64,000 nt of DNA, from positions 188,870,685 through 188,934,684 of the forward strand of contig CM061914.1 in the NCBI GenBank assembly GCA_031002005.1, in the 5' to 3' direction. Made by a program: the position numbers and the translations under genes. The stretch comes from Vandiemenella viatica. Taxonomy: Eukaryota; Arthropoda; Insecta; Orthoptera; Morabidae. Below, in pieces: positions 54,901 to 58,510 of the stretch (positions are counted from its first letter, which is position 1; each line of letters starts with the position of its first letter). The notes under the pieces were generated by a model. It was not told the DNA's origin. It was given only the letters and a program-made list of their open reading frames with translations, and did not search any database.

Positions 54901-55832
54901 ATCCGTGCAAATTCAAACTATAACTGCAATGACTTAGACGTCGAAGAGGCGTAAAGCCATAAGGGGGAAAAAAGATTTTGAACAGGTAGAGTCAAGTAAC
55001 TTTCAACAGTTTCTTGAGTCGCAAGATGAAGATTTGACTGAAATCGATTTGGAGGATATGTTAAATCCCCAACGCATTGAACAAGAGGCTTCAACGAGCA
55101 CTGAAATGAAGACATTTAATTTAAAAAAAAAAAAAAAAAAAAACCCTGTGAAGGTCTACGGATGGTAAATGAGCTTTGTGATTTTTTCATGAAAATTGAT
55201 CCATCTATGTAGAGAAGTCTTGTTTTTAAAAGACAGATTGTTAATGTCACAGCTCAATATCAATCCGAATTGAAAGACCGTTTAAAAATGGAAAAACAAG
55301 AAAAAAAATTACAAAATTCTTTAAAACATTGCCTAATCTGGACAATAATAACTAAAACATGTTGCTTAAAATCTCTTAATAAATTGATTTTAATTAGTTT
55401 TTTTTTTCGGAAACTTGGAACGTGTCCCCTATTATCCCATACAAATTACCATTCCATCATCGCGGCATTTTTACGGAACGTATCCCCCGCGAATAAGGAG
55501 TTTTTTACTGTATATATAATTCGATAACTATGATGTGATCCTATAATATGAACAGTGACTTGTATGTTTGTGTGATGGGTATATGTAAATGTGGCCGCGT
55601 GTAAAATATTTTTTAAAACATCTGTGTTAACTCCTCTTGAAACCTAGCAACACATTTCTGTGTGTCGTTTTGTGTTGGGGGTTAGAGAGAGGCGGGTGCG
55701 CGGGTGGCGACCGTGCTCACCCCACGATGAGCGGCACCTCCTCCAGCACAGTGGATCCGTTGAATTTTTCCTCCGCGGCGAAGCAGAGTTCAGCAACCAG
55801 CACGGCGATCACAAGCACAGCGCTCAGGGCAC
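12833..55832 (-). CDS. Membrane dipeptidase-like (M19/DPEP) gene, catalytically dead, 8 exons seen
   Basis: Whole-gene entry; exons are listed separately. M19 dipeptidases are zinc enzymes at the cell surface or outside it that cleave dipeptides and cysteinyl-glycine bonds. Reading order is 55.8 to 12.8 kb. Splice phases agree at every junction between neighbouring exons: 2/1, 0/0, 1/2, 0/0, 1/2, 2/1, 0/0. The visible exons total 986 nt, about 328 codons including the stop, against about 411 residues for human DPEP1. The ATG exon is not found, and the block holding the bridging Glu and the THxCNTPW motif is absent. The HxD, LAHVS and FSHSSA metal motifs and the GGDFDG motif are all altered, yet no frameshift or stop occurs. 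I infer a secreted pseudoenzyme. A decayed gene is less likely because frames and splice sites are intact. Introns are full of transposons. Confidence 0.85.
13236..14910 (-). mobile_element. RTE-like LINE, RT and C-terminal region, broken
   Basis: On the minus strand, 14680-14204 encodes PKKAQADKCDCENYRTISLT, GEDQYGFRKNRGTREAI and DTFMAFVDLEKDFDNVRWDK (RT palm motif with Asp). 13730-13254 encodes LFVWSTALYGSVTWTLGIPE and CRGRQRLEYVKQIIEDVGCK. The catalytic box between them is in decayed frames (13740-14200). A poly-A complement at 13240 marks the 3' end. Confidence 0.85.
16660..17397 (+). mobile_element. RTE-like LINE 3' end, duplicate copy
   Basis: Near-identical to 2215-2955, with the same KYLGEIIGNTGTEKEAHKTR and KFYGHTARM segments in different frames. 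A one-base difference near 16675 joins two frames that are split in the left copy. Confidence 0.7.
18238..18448 (-). mobile_element. tRNA-derived SINE (minus), duplicate
   Basis: Right-duplicate copy of the SINE at 3815-4025, with the same truncated head and the same neighbours. Confidence 0.75.
18602..18836 (+). mobile_element. tRNA-derived SINE (plus), duplicate
   Basis: Right-duplicate copy of 4180-4412, with A and B boxes and a poly-A tail. Confidence 0.85.
19062..19203 (-). CDS. Dipeptidase-like exon 7 (copy in the middle contig)
   Basis: The acceptor is cccttcag before 19203 and the donor is GTAAGT at 19061. After completing the Lys codon it reads FPEELKDVSHFPNLFDAL, then TSEEPVWSVEDLKKLANQNL and VRVLKEVEA. 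It matches DPEP1 VPEGLEDVSKYPDLIAELL..WTEAEVKGALADNLLRVFEAVE along its length. It lies inside the direct duplication; a second copy is at 4638-4779. Phase 0 at the end fits exon 8. Confidence 0.9.
19433..19835 (+). pseudogene. IS630/Tc1-mariner-type transposase fragment, duplicate
   Basis: The open frame runs through FLQQDCAPRHWSTNVCDFLS and RWIGRAGPSD, the catalytic D block and following motif of a DDE transposase, then shifts out of frame. The N-terminal half is absent, so it cannot be active. Confidence 0.7.
19840..21030 (+). mobile_element. Jockey/L2-like LINE, 3' part with reverse transcriptase
   Basis: The open frame at 19912-20739 (275 aa) holds the reverse transcriptase blocks FLDFQEAFDSVP, SGVPQGCVIGPLL and LFADDAVIY, then the C-terminal region YLVRPHLDYCCAIWDP. 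A second frame to 20964 supplies RDWNAQQRD. The 3' end carries an ATGTAGATGTAGAT tail near 21020. The 5' part and endonuclease are absent. Confidence 0.85.
21124..22358 (+). mobile_element. Tc1-like element, decayed
   Basis: The left end (TGATCAGCCAGAACG) and the right-end complement (AAATCAGCCAGAAGATGACC) are imperfect inverted repeats. 21233-21490 encodes the helix-turn-helix start MGQARDLSEFDRRQIVMTRR. 21677-21760 has the first catalytic Asp (SWSDESR). 21865-22206 has FPNGSGIFQQ, where the second Asp (QQDN) is lost (QQGK). Several frameshifts are present. Confidence 0.8.
22507..22582 (-). CDS. Dipeptidase-like exon 6 (HINYI...GIGGGFD)
   Basis: The acceptor is tttccag before 22582 and the donor is GTGAGT at 22506. 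It encodes DHINYIKQRAGVDHIGIGGG then FDAPYK, with both end codons split. It is a clear match to DPEP1 DHLDHIKEVAG..AVGFGGDFDGVP. The substrate-binding Asp of GGDFDG is Gly here (GGGFDA). The spacing is unchanged, so this is substitution rather than decay. Confidence 0.9.
22860..24100 (+). mobile_element. Tc1-like element, heavily decayed, split by a SINE
   Basis: In broken frames it has RIRVFEMGASYRVISRRT-like helix-turn-helix pieces near 22960, VTAAQIQAVVTERVTPRMIV near 23165, and QLVVVEGTVTAHHYVDGVLH near 23775. The order matches Tc1-like transposases. A SINE occupies 23306-23542. Terminal repeats were not found. Confidence 0.6.
23306..23542 (+). mobile_element. tRNA-derived SINE inside a Tc1-like remnant
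   Basis: It has the same head (ATGGTGGGTGAACGGTTAAC), B box (GTTCGAATCCC) and body as the other copies, ending ACAAGGCATAAAACC plus poly-A. Tc1-like coding remnants on either side (22860-23290 and 23560-23920) show it inserted into that element. Confidence 0.85.
24100..24480. other. Unassigned intronic sequence
   Basis: Nothing recognised apart from a short ATAATAATA run at 24464. Confidence 0.3.
24484..24900 (-). mobile_element. CR1/Jockey-like LINE 3' end
   Basis: The 3' end (cattgcaatggagtacaggc) is at 24484. Minus frames encode RRRKEGAEVMGVYKSYTGDE and GKDDHDHKLALDFRHKGV, the last ~80 residues of the family. Confidence 0.8.
25030..25790 (-). mobile_element. RTE-like LINE 3' part, decayed
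   Basis: Minus-strand homology to 13254-14000 (ctggtttgatgcaatcctcc end near 25070; cacttaattttcagaatc near 25350). It has no open frame longer than about 60 codons. Confidence 0.7.
26119..26189 (+). CDS. THAP zinc-finger first exon of P-like element
   Basis: It reads MPSCDAYDCTNRRDRKKPGI then AFH, ending within a Lys codon at donor AA|GTAAGT. M-x2-C-x4-C followed by a basic stretch and GIxFHK is the N-terminus of THAP DNA-binding domains, which in P transposase bind the element ends. The later Cys and His ligands would be in a second exon, which is not present. Confidence 0.75.
26990..27500 (+). repeat. ~150-bp tandem repeat inside P-like copy 1
   Basis: Three units contain AACTAAGCGAGATATC-like blocks (about 27106, 27256, 27406) and GTTACATAAGAATTCGTCAT. 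Related units are found in the second P-like element, in the element at 48453-49231 and alone at 49370-50090. Confidence 0.75.
27663..28204. other. Unassigned, AT-rich
   Basis: It consists of long A/T-rich, low-complexity DNA from 27830. No coding signal is seen. Confidence 0.35.
28205..28860 (-). mobile_element. RTE-like LINE reverse transcriptase fragment
   Basis: The minus frame 28859-28473 encodes EDQYGFRKDRGTREVILASR and MAFVDLEKAFNNVRWDKMFK. The frame 28455-28210 continues with MRQGCSLSPLIFNLCVEEAI and the catalytic box MLLFADDIVLL. It is a one-frameshift copy and the best-preserved RT of this family in the window. Confidence 0.85.
29002..29074 (-). CDS. Dipeptidase-like exon 5 (VMVN block)
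   Basis: The acceptor is tttcag before 29074 and the donor is GTAAGT at 29001. The peptide runs ADKNGIVMVNLEVKDEES to GMSDVI, ending one base into an Asp codon. GIVMVNL matches DPEP1 DSLVMVNF, a core beta-strand. The asparagine-rich NFYNNYISC that follows in active enzymes is replaced by an acidic stretch. Confidence 0.85.
29405..31180. repeat. ~147-bp tandem repeat array
   Basis: Units share GTATTTTTCTGTTTGTTTTA, GATGAAAAATGTGGGTATGT and AAGGGGTGGAAAGGGAGAG. The TTTTTCTG core recurs at about 29480, 29628 and 29775, then after the mariner at 30594 and 30741. It is interrupted by a mariner at 29841-30516. Single related pieces are at 37075-37170 (plus) and 56000-56240 (reverse). Confidence 0.8.
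29841..30516 (+). mobile_element. mariner element, internally deleted
   Basis: The inverted ends CAAGGGGTGATGAAATGAAA and complement CAAGGGGTGATCAAATGAAA are followed by AGGTACGAAACGAC on both sides, with TA at each flank. The open frame 30071-30460 (129 aa) has HDNARPHVS and YSPDMSPCDFHVFGPLKKHL. The two Asp are separated by 34 residues, the mariner DD34D signature. The N-terminal DNA-binding part and first Asp are missing, so the element is not self-mobile. Confidence 0.9.
31195..31375. repeat. ~187-bp repeat, one unit
   Basis: It has CACGACTTCGTGTTTATAAA at 31199, ACCGACATTTAACCACCATA and CACACACAAACATCAG. It is the first of several units of the family at 31985-32530 and 45617-47895. Confidence 0.6.
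31385..31990 (-). mobile_element. CR1/Jockey-like LINE 3' end
   Basis: The minus frame 31979-31467 (170 aa) reads GYKTLVRPLLEYGSLVWDPH, ELEKVQRRAARFVSENYRRM and HKLVLDFRHKGVGRFSFLGK. It is the most complete C-terminus of this family here. The 3' end is at 31393 and it is 5'-truncated at 31990. Confidence 0.9.
31991..32530. repeat. ~187-bp tandem repeat, about three units
   Basis: CACCATATCTCCCACA and CACAAACATCAGTGATCTGT type blocks recur at ~187-bp steps. The LINE at 31385-31990 separates these units from the one at 31195. Confidence 0.7.
32606..33254. mobile_element. Inner fold-back element nested in the left arm
   Basis: The left CAAAGTCTCACGATTTTCGA and right-end complement TAAAGTCTCACCATTTTCGA continue through poly-T and ACATGTGACCTTG-like sequence. 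They define an inverted-repeat element inserted into the outer terminal repeat. Confidence 0.6.
32880..33174. mobile_element. Short GC-skewed MITE nested inside the inner element
   Basis: The ends GGGTGCGTCCATAAATTACG and complement GGGGGCATCCATTACATTAC both run into GTGAGGTG. The interior is G-runs up to 12. A related end occurs at 56500-56530. Confidence 0.6.
33447..34177 (+). pseudogene. Unrecognised coding remnants in the fold-back element
   Basis: From ATG 33447 one frame reads MSSNTTNLMKIASRKKLNFC, then TENSDEDTDASSHSQYLPRS. A second block from 33958 reads DDSNSGSQRKMASHERLPFT, then a very basic KKVHRNKKKKKGRSR. They are separated by AT-rich sequence with tttgttag before the second block, so an intron is possible, but I could not find a phase-matching donor. 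No transposase motif is seen. Confidence 0.35.
34986..35765. repeat. 12 x 65-bp tandem array derived from a splice donor
   Basis: Eleven exact-length 65-bp units start at 35051, 35116, and so on to 35701, with a twelfth, diverged, from 34986. On the minus strand each has the last ~47 nt of dipeptidase exon 4 (AAGGACGAGTTCCTGCC..ATA), the donor GTGAGTA and 18 nt of intron. The unit nearest the exon is the functional one. The junction between units uses ACGTCCAGC, present in both exon and intron, as microhomology. Most copies keep GTGAGTA; the unit at 35441 has GTGGGTA. Confidence 0.95.
35728..35921 (-). CDS. Dipeptidase-like exon 4: altered LAHVS and FSHSSA sites
   Basis: It encodes QHMVIEMNRIGMLIYLSDVS, then SIKTIDDTISMSLAPVAVTS and SIRNPIKDEFLPYI. 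This aligns with DPEP1 FGQRVVKELNRLGVLIDLAHVS...SRAPVIFSHSSAYS. The zinc-ligand His of LAHVS is Asp here (LSDVS). The His of FSHSSA is lost (VTSSIR), and the stretch with the substrate-binding Arg is shortened. The acceptor after attacgcag (start 35921) is preferred because it restores phase with exon 3; a weaker one after gtctgcag would start at 35883, in phase 0. The donor is ATA|GTGAGTA. The exon's last ~47 nt and the donor are repeated 11 more times downstream. Confidence 0.85.
35950..36885. other. Unassigned intronic sequence
   Basis: No exon, transposon end or tandem repeat is recognised. Scanned for the missing dipeptidase exon without success. Confidence 0.35.
36890..36982 (-). mobile_element. 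tRNA-like SINE head
   Basis: On the minus strand it has GGTAGCTCAGTGGTAAAAG (A box) and GGTTCAAATCTCC (B box), 58 bp apart from box start to box start. The arms do not fold into a proper anticodon stem, so a SINE head or decayed tRNA is more likely than a working tRNA. Confidence 0.45.
37225..37340 (+). mobile_element. RTE-like LINE fragment
   Basis: It encodes a shifted version of MAFVDLEEAFYNVRWEEKF and KILKMSGLKYRDA, matching the RT palm of the family at 28473-28859. About 115 bp long. Confidence 0.6.
37341..38001. other. Unassigned sequence to contig end
   Basis: A GC-rich patch at 37380-37520 contains two GAGCCTGGAC/GGCTCGG-like blocks resembling a short inverted-repeat element. The rest is AT-rich with nothing recognised. 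Confidence 0.3.
38002..39001. other. Assembly gap, 1000 N
   Basis: A second run of exactly 1000 N. It lies in the intron between dipeptidase exons 3 and 4, where one further exon would be expected. Confidence 0.99.
39022..39530. mobile_element. Second copy of the unclassified element (right half)
   Basis: It shares GATCGACACAGGCATGCTGC, TTTAGAGAGTGACAATAATG and the right end (ACTTGTCGTAAAGATTCGAA) with 11324-11845. The left half is lost in the gap at 38002-39001. Confidence 0.6.
39650..39935 (+). mobile_element. RTE-like LINE C-terminal fragment
   Basis: It encodes EPFVWSVGLYGSETWTLRNE and later NRKRNWIGHVFNRGGR in shifted frames, the region read from 13730 to 13500 in the better copy. Confidence 0.65.
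40038..41749 (+). mobile_element. R1/I-like LINE, 5'-truncated, inserted in a Tc1 end
   Basis: It is flanked by GTCCAGTCA at 40029-40037 and 41750-41758 and ends in an AATAAA plus poly-A tail. The frame 40181-40570 (129 aa) reads LIHYMTGHGPYNQMLYQRGL and CECGAEGTPEHVLWECPETE. C-x-C-x8-H-x4-C is the C-terminal zinc-knuckle region of R1/I-type LINEs. The rest, about 1.1 kb, is 3' UTR. Confidence 0.85.
41761..42411 (-). pseudogene. Tc1-like transposase, C-terminal 216 codons
   Basis: It carries WLFSDESRFMLHQ (first catalytic Asp), GIYQQDNARCHTARS (second Asp) and ACSPDLTPIKNLWDHL. The third catalytic residue, Glu in SPDxxPIENxW, is Lys here. 36 residues separate the second Asp from it. The N-terminal helix-turn-helix region (42412-42900) is in broken frames. 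The open frame is long but the enzyme would be dead. Confidence 0.85.
42950..43375. other. Unassigned, with GC-rich half-palindrome
   Basis: 43190-43310 is GC-rich (CACACGGCCGTGCTACGG, GTACGGTCTAGTGTGGCCCG) and resembles one end of a Harbinger-like element whose other end I could not find. Confidence 0.35.
43380..43556 (-). mobile_element. tRNA-derived SINE (minus)
   Basis: Head complement near 43540, B-box complement (GGGGATTTGAACCC) near 43490 and body (ATTTGGGGAAACCATG) near 43448. The 3' end is cut off near 43380. Confidence 0.8.
43765..44686 (-). mobile_element. hAT-superfamily element, deleted
   Basis: The left end CAAGGGCGTATCCAGGATC and right-end complement CTTGGGCGTATCCAGCG match at 13 of the first 15 bases. 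They are flanked by 8-bp GTAACAAG and GTAATAGG (6 of 8 equal). The frame at 44349-43954 supplies the transposase C-terminus. Subterminal regions are G- and C-run-rich (43790-43850, 44535-44665). Confidence 0.8.
43954..44349 (-). pseudogene. hAT transposase C-terminal dimerisation domain
   Basis: 131 codons including PCTTATVERSFRTLRRLKNW and LRSTVGEKRLTGLWLMSVHR. This is the hAT C-terminal domain (ZMYM1/Ac-like) containing the conserved TVERSFS.LRRLK.WLRS core. The catalytic N-terminal region and BED finger are deleted. Confidence 0.88.
44705..45290 (-). mobile_element. Jockey/L2-like LINE 3' end
   Basis: The 167-aa frame (45285-44782) reads MKWELHINSLVGRANSRLRF, SLVRPHLDYCCAIWDPFRKG and RTIRDWNAQQRD, the C-terminus of the family at 19840-21030. 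The tail repeat (ctacatctacat) is at 44709. It is 5'-truncated at 45290. Confidence 0.85.
45422..45554 (-). CDS. Dipeptidase-like exon 3 (FW..DC block)
   Basis: The acceptor is tttcag before 45554 and the donor is GTGAGT at 45421. The peptide begins FWVTSTDCNSQYKDAVEQ and ends DKYPDSFMFVDSAA, plus one base. It aligns with DPEP1 [24 protein letters not shown]...YPETFLYVTSSAG, keeping the Cys, the KDAV run and the spacing. The exon ends in phase 1, which limits what can follow: the next visible exon fits only if its acceptor is at 35922-35923, or if an additional phase 1-1 exon lies between. Confidence 0.88.
45617..46043. repeat. ~187-bp tandem repeat, left part
   Basis: Units with CACACACAAACGCCAG (45722) and CACACAAACACCAGGG (45907) are 185 bp apart, with ACATCTCCCACAG between. 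It begins CTAGTACCCACGACTTCGTT, the same start as the unit at 31195. The array continues at 47643 beyond the P-like element. Confidence 0.75.
46190..46640 (-). repeat. ~150-bp tandem repeat inside P-like copy 2
   Basis: Three inverted units contain GAGACAAAT..AAAATAAAGAAT and TTTTCGAGATATTCTGTCTC, at steps of about 150 bp (46256, 46405, 46557). Confidence 0.75.
47395..47465 (-). CDS. THAP zinc-finger first exon of P-like element, copy 2
   Basis: It reads MSSCVAYGCTNRQERKEPGI then SFH, with donor AA|GTAAGT. It has the same 71-nt length and Cys spacing as the exon at 26119-26189 with several amino-acid differences, yet no stop or shift. Length and donor are conserved while the sequence drifts. 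Confidence 0.75.
47643..47895. repeat. ~187-bp tandem repeat, right part
   Basis: It continues the array of 45617-46043 (CACACACAAACACCAATG at 47651; CACACACAAACACCAGCG at 47840, 189 bp on). Confidence 0.75.
47903..48088 (-). mobile_element. CR1/Jockey-like LINE 3' end, short
   Basis: The family 3' end (ttacaatggagctcacgctc) and the terminal ~170 bp are present. It is 5'-truncated against the 169-bp satellite at 48088. Confidence 0.75.
48089..48450. repeat. ~169-bp satellite, two units
   Basis: GCGTTGTAGAAATACTG, CCTTTAAGG, AATATATGTTGTCACCAAAG and ATTCATTTATCGATTTCGGT match the array at 8580-9480. One unit is stretched by a 20-A run at 48246. Confidence 0.75.
48453..49231. mobile_element. 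Non-autonomous element with ~100-bp terminal inverted repeats, TA target
   Basis: The left CAAGGTGTGTCAAAAATGAC and right-end complement CAGGGTGAGTCAAAAATGAC run on with TTTACAA, GAAATTT.TTGAGAT.ACTTACAGAAT and TAGCAAACAA for ~100 bp. TA flanks both ends, as in Tc1/mariner-type elements. The interior (48590-49130) is the ~150-bp repeat also found in the P-like elements, one unit inverted then about three direct. Confidence 0.8.
49370..50090. repeat. ~150-bp tandem repeat, inverted array
   Basis: Minus-oriented units at 49370-49840 (CTCGACGAGACAAATCAAAA, CTTAGTTCTCGAGATATCGT; steps of ~150 bp) are followed by a plus-oriented unit at 49960-50090 (CGAGAAATAAGCGAAATATC). It could form a hairpin. 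Confidence 0.7.
50161..51402 (-). mobile_element. PIF/Harbinger element with subterminal minisatellite
   Basis: The ends AGACCCATTCACACTAG and complement AGGCCCATTCACACTAG are flanked by TTA on both sides (50158-50160, 51403-51405), the Harbinger 3-bp target. Minus frame 50904-50695 reads RSRRGWFWVHPDFQ fused to ECRARRVVGNAFDILG. These are pieces of the Harbinger nuclease (WWVHP...RARRVVENAFGIL) brought together by a deletion. The right end abuts the donor of dipeptidase exon 2. Confidence 0.85.
50990..51395. repeat. ~60-bp minisatellite, 6-7 units, in the Harbinger end
   Basis: Units of GAGCTGACCGCTAGTGTGAA, TGCTATCGTGGATC and TGAGCTGAGTTGACC extend the inverted repeat into a tandem array on the right side only. 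Confidence 0.85.
51432..51588 (-). CDS. Dipeptidase-like exon 2: altered HxD metal site
   Basis: The acceptor is cag before 51588 and the donor is GTAAGG at 51431-51426. It encodes 52 codons from SNYVAYNIRELETNQVG to HTDLPKLQEGKVGAQ. The end matches the family's THTxIPKLRxGxVGGQFW, read into the next exon. Joining to exon 1 gives IVG-SNYVAYN where active enzymes have GHNDLPW, so the two zinc ligands His and Asp become Ser and Tyr. A pair of Cys (KCSRC) is seen in the middle. A PIF/Harbinger element ends only about 25 bp beyond the donor. Confidence 0.85.
51610..51845. other. GC-rich MITE-like segment beside exon 2
   Basis: TTAGGCCGGGCGCACATTGA at 51612 looks like a Harbinger-type end with a TTA target. 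The matching right end was not found. It lies only about 20 bp upstream of the exon 2 acceptor. Confidence 0.4.
51960..52417 (-). mobile_element. CR1/Jockey-like LINE 3' end
   Basis: The minus frame 52417-52076 reads ELERVQKRAARFDSENYRRM, DLQ-type and RRMRRVMGVYRAYTSGEARK segments and HKLALDSRHKSVGRFSFLGK. The 3' end (ttgcaatggagcacacgctc) is at 51963. Confidence 0.88.
52420..53880. other. Mostly unassigned, one possible coding remnant
   Basis: On the minus strand near 53790-53620 a frame reads DIILEFNKWWPKHFEKYVLP and, after a stop, MMDETDGYWTDRIS. It looks like a decayed transposon protein but I cannot name it. The rest is AT-rich with nothing recognised. Confidence 0.35.
53882..54203. mobile_element. 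hAT-type MITE, 322 bp
   Basis: The ends CAGGGGCGTAGCTAC and complement CAGTGGCGTAGCTAGG are flanked by a perfect 8-bp duplication GCCTTCAT (53874-53881, 54204-54211). The interior is made of GGGGCCCC-like runs and codes for nothing. Confidence 0.9.
54212..54835. other. Unassigned intronic sequence
   Basis: No repeat or exon recognised. Confidence 0.3.
54839..55510 (+). mobile_element. Tigger/pogo-like element, 3' part
   Basis: Frames from 54975 read DFEQVESSNFQQFLESQDED, LTEIDLEDMLN and, after a poly-A run at 55118, LRMVNELCDFFMKIDPSM with KRQIVNVTAQYQSELKDR. This is the acidic C-terminal tail typical of Tigger/jerky transposases. The right end complement CAGTAAAAAACTCCTTATTC is followed by TA at 55511. 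Stops and two long poly-A insertions break it. A SINE 3' scrap is at 54929-54962. Confidence 0.65.
55721..55832 (-). CDS. Dipeptidase-like exon: signal peptide and start of the mature chain
   Basis: The acceptor (ttgcag) precedes 55832 and the donor is GTGAGC at 55720-55715. It reads ALSAVLVIAVLVAELCFA, a hydrophobic secretion signal, then AEEKFNGSTVLEEVPLIVG. NGS is a glycosylation sequon, and EEVPLIVG matches the stretch that precedes GHNDLPW in active dipeptidases. The exon starts with two bases of a split codon, so an upstream exon must supply the ATG; I could not place it. It ends two bases into a Gly codon completed by the next exon. Confidence 0.75.
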
Positions 55833-55834
55833 CT

Positions 55835-55985
55835 GCAACACAGCTCACTTACTATATCAGACAGCAAACACAAAATGATCTACACATTTTTGAAGTGACG
55901 ACTTGTATAGTCGCGTCACGCGATGTTTGTACGAGGATAAATCCATGAGTTCGCAATAAGTCACCTGTTGGGCGCGTCACATCAC
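55835..55985. other. Region upstream of the signal-peptide exon
   Basis: Searched for the ATG exon of the dipeptidase. A minus-strand ATG at 55947-55945 exists but no donor in the needed phase follows, so no call is made. Confidence 0.3.
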
Positions 55986-55989
55986 GCCC

Positions 55990-56245
55990 ACCTGTTGCGC
56001 TTACGATATGCGCGCAGGACGCTTTTTGTGAAATCTTTATACAAACACACAGTTTTTATACGATTTTGATGGGATTTTTCACACGTATACTTTAAAACAA
56101 ATAGAAAAACACCGCTAACGTTTGATTTGCAGAAACCTAAAACCTCTCCCCCTTTTCCCCCCTCACCTTAATGTCTATTACAGTTATTTATACAAACCAA
56201 CAATTTTTATCCCATTTTGATAGTAGTTACCACACATACGGATTG
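55990..56245. repeat. ~147-bp repeat, reverse orientation, about 1.5 units
   Basis: ACACGTATACTTTAAAACAA, CAGAAACCTAAAACCTCTCC and TTTTTATACGATTTTGAT match the complement of the array at 29405-31180. Confidence 0.7.
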
Positions 56246-56269
56246 TGCATAAACTAAGTGGCTCGGTCT

Positions 56270-56535
56270 AGCGGGGAGGGGTTGGCTGGAAGGCTGCGCT
56301 GGGCTACGTGGAGGGAGGTAAATTACATACGGGGATAATTAAATGATAGTCGGACAAGAGAAATCAGTACAAAATGTCTTTTGGAATCAAAATGGAAGAA
56401 AGCTACGTGCTACGTGGAGGAGGGGGGTGGGGGGGGGGGGTAGAGACAAAAGCCACGTCGGGCTAGCATAGGGGGAGGAGGGGTTCACAGGAGGCCAAAA
56501 TGGAGTTACGTGGTTTATGGACGCTCCCATACCTA
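56270..56535. mobile_element. G-rich MITE remnant
   Basis: Ends with GAGTTACGTGGTTTATGGAC GCTCCC near 56505, related to the MITE at 32880-33174. The interior has G-runs up to 12. The left end is uncertain. Confidence 0.4.
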
Positions 56536-56554
56536 TTACTTCAAAACAAGGCGG

Positions 56555-57060
56555 CATGGTAGCTCAGTGCTTAGGGTGCTTACTTCCGAAAGTTTTCTTT
56601 CCGGGTGGCAGGTTCAAACGCCGCGATGAGTAGGTACTTTTAGAAGTTATATTTTATTATATTATAGATTATTAATTTTTGAAGTGAAAACTTCTTTGGA
56701 AGCGTTTGGCGATTTTTGAATTGGTAAAGTCTTATTAGTTGGCGTTACCAACATGCTAATGTTAATAGTAGGGCTGAGTGGTACAAGTATCTGACAAGGA
56801 ACGGAAGGTCCCCGGCTCCAATCTCTATGCCGGTGGGTATTTCGATAGACCATTAAACCGACCTCCACATCTAGCATAGCTTGTTGCGAAATGTGAAGTA
56901 CGCCAGAATGCTTCTGCTGTTCGGATTCCACGTTGAACTATATCACCCTTATACCTGGCTGTACTACCGAGTTAGTTTAAGGCGGCTAAGACAGGGGCGG
57001 AAAGCGCAGCCAGTAGAAACTCTGTAACCAGGTCATTACGAACACACAGAATTATTACTA
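56555..57060. repeat. tRNA-like SINE pieces
   Basis: 56569-56632 has GGTAGCTCAGTGCTTAGGG and GGCAGGTTCAAACGCC, A- and B-box-like but with no clean cloverleaf. 56770-56815 has a second weaker pair (GCTGAGTGGTACAAG, CCCCGGCTCCAATCTC). No open reading frame is convincing. Confidence 0.4.
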
Positions 57061-57234
57061 TTTAGTATATAGGTAGCTATAAGTATCACGTGTTGCGCAT
57101 ATGAGATTCGCAGTTTTAAGTTTTCATTCCTGCCGTCACTTGTCTTTTTTATCACATCCTTTTCTGATGTTTTTCTGATGAAACTAGAGTGAGGATACTG
57201 AGAAATTACTCATGAAAACAACCCTGAGAGAGAA

Positions 57235-57650
57235 GAGTTCGAGTTAACAAACCTAAAGAAGGCAAAAGTAATCAAATCTATCAGAATTGATAGCAATGAC
57301 AGTAGATTAAATAGAAAAATAGGGCTAGATGTTATAGAATAAGTACGAGCAAGTGAATTCTGTTACCTGAGAAATGTAATTACAATTGAAGGAAGAATAA
57401 ACAATGACCTGAAAAGCAGAATTGCACTAACGAAAATATTCTTATTGGTCTAGAAGTGAGAAAGGACTTTTTAAAAATGTATTCATGGAGAACAAAACAT
57501 TATGTAATGAATATTGGACTTCAGGGATTCTAGAAAAAAGAAAAACTGAAGCGTTTGAAATTCGGGGCTAGGGTAGGATGTAGAAAATGATGAAAATTAA
57601 CAGTATTGCCGAAGAAACAATAAGGATTGTAGATCACAGTTTAAGATGCA
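57235..57650 (+). mobile_element. RTE-like LINE fragment, decayed
   Basis: In shifted frames it has EVRASEFCYLRNVITIEGRI, NNDLKSRIALTKIF and a later ILDFRDSRKKK, matching the post-RT region of the family at 13236-14910. Confidence 0.6.
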
Positions 57651-57785
57651 ACAGTTTTTAGGTAATGAAGATGTATTTAAATAAAAGCTGAGCGTTTAAC
57701 TTCCACTCCTACTTTATTCACTAATTTTTAGAAAAGAATTATTATTATTATTTGCGGATAAGCCCTTTAGGACTACGCAAAGTAT

Positions 57786-58510
57786 TCAGAAGCGTTTTTT
57801 TCGCTTACTTTGTGCCCATATTTCCTTCATACGCTTGCTGTGGGCTTCATTTCTCTCATCTGACCATGTTGTTCCTGTTCTTTTCATTAATCTTTCCTCC
57901 CGGTCAACTTGCCACTTGTGAATTTTTGATTTGAATATGTCTCTGTTTTCAATATCTTGTGGAACAATTCCTGCTAATTTGAGGTCTTTCTTGATTTCTC
58001 CAACCCATTTCATAGTATCCGATATTAATTTACTTCGGTTTTCATAGAATTCAACTATTAGTCTTGTCAGTCTGTTAGGGTTCATTCTTTTGATGTGTCC
58101 ATAAAATTTTAGTCGGCGTTTTCTAATATCACTGTGAATGTCTGCATATTGTAAAATTTCCTGATTATTTTTGAGTCTGTACTGGTCTCCTATGAGTCTT
58201 GGGCCCAAAAGTTTCCTCATAATTTTGCGTTTTTTATTCTATTCAAAATAAGTGTTTCTGATCCATGAAGACATTCTGGTTTAATAACTTTCTTGTAGTG
58301 ACTCAGTTTTGTGTGCTTAGAGATGCATTTTTTTTTTTTTTTTTTTTTTTTTTTTGTAGACGTTTTGCTTCAGTTCCATTCTCTTGGATTGTTTCACCGA
58401 GATACTTAAAGTATGAGACTCGTTTGATTTTTCCATATTTTGTCTCCATGTATTTTGGTGTTTCTTTATTGAATGGAATATGAATAATCCTTGTGCAACT
58501 GGTTTGTTTC
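57786..58510 (-). mobile_element. RTE-like LINE C-terminal region
   Basis: The minus frame 58220-57786 (144 aa) reads RKRRLKFYGHIKRMNPNRLT, KKDLKLAGIVPQDIENRDIF and NEAHSKRMKEIWAQSKRKKR. Upstream, decayed frames have YGKIKRVSYFKYLGETIQEN. Same family as 2215-2955. Confidence 0.8.
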
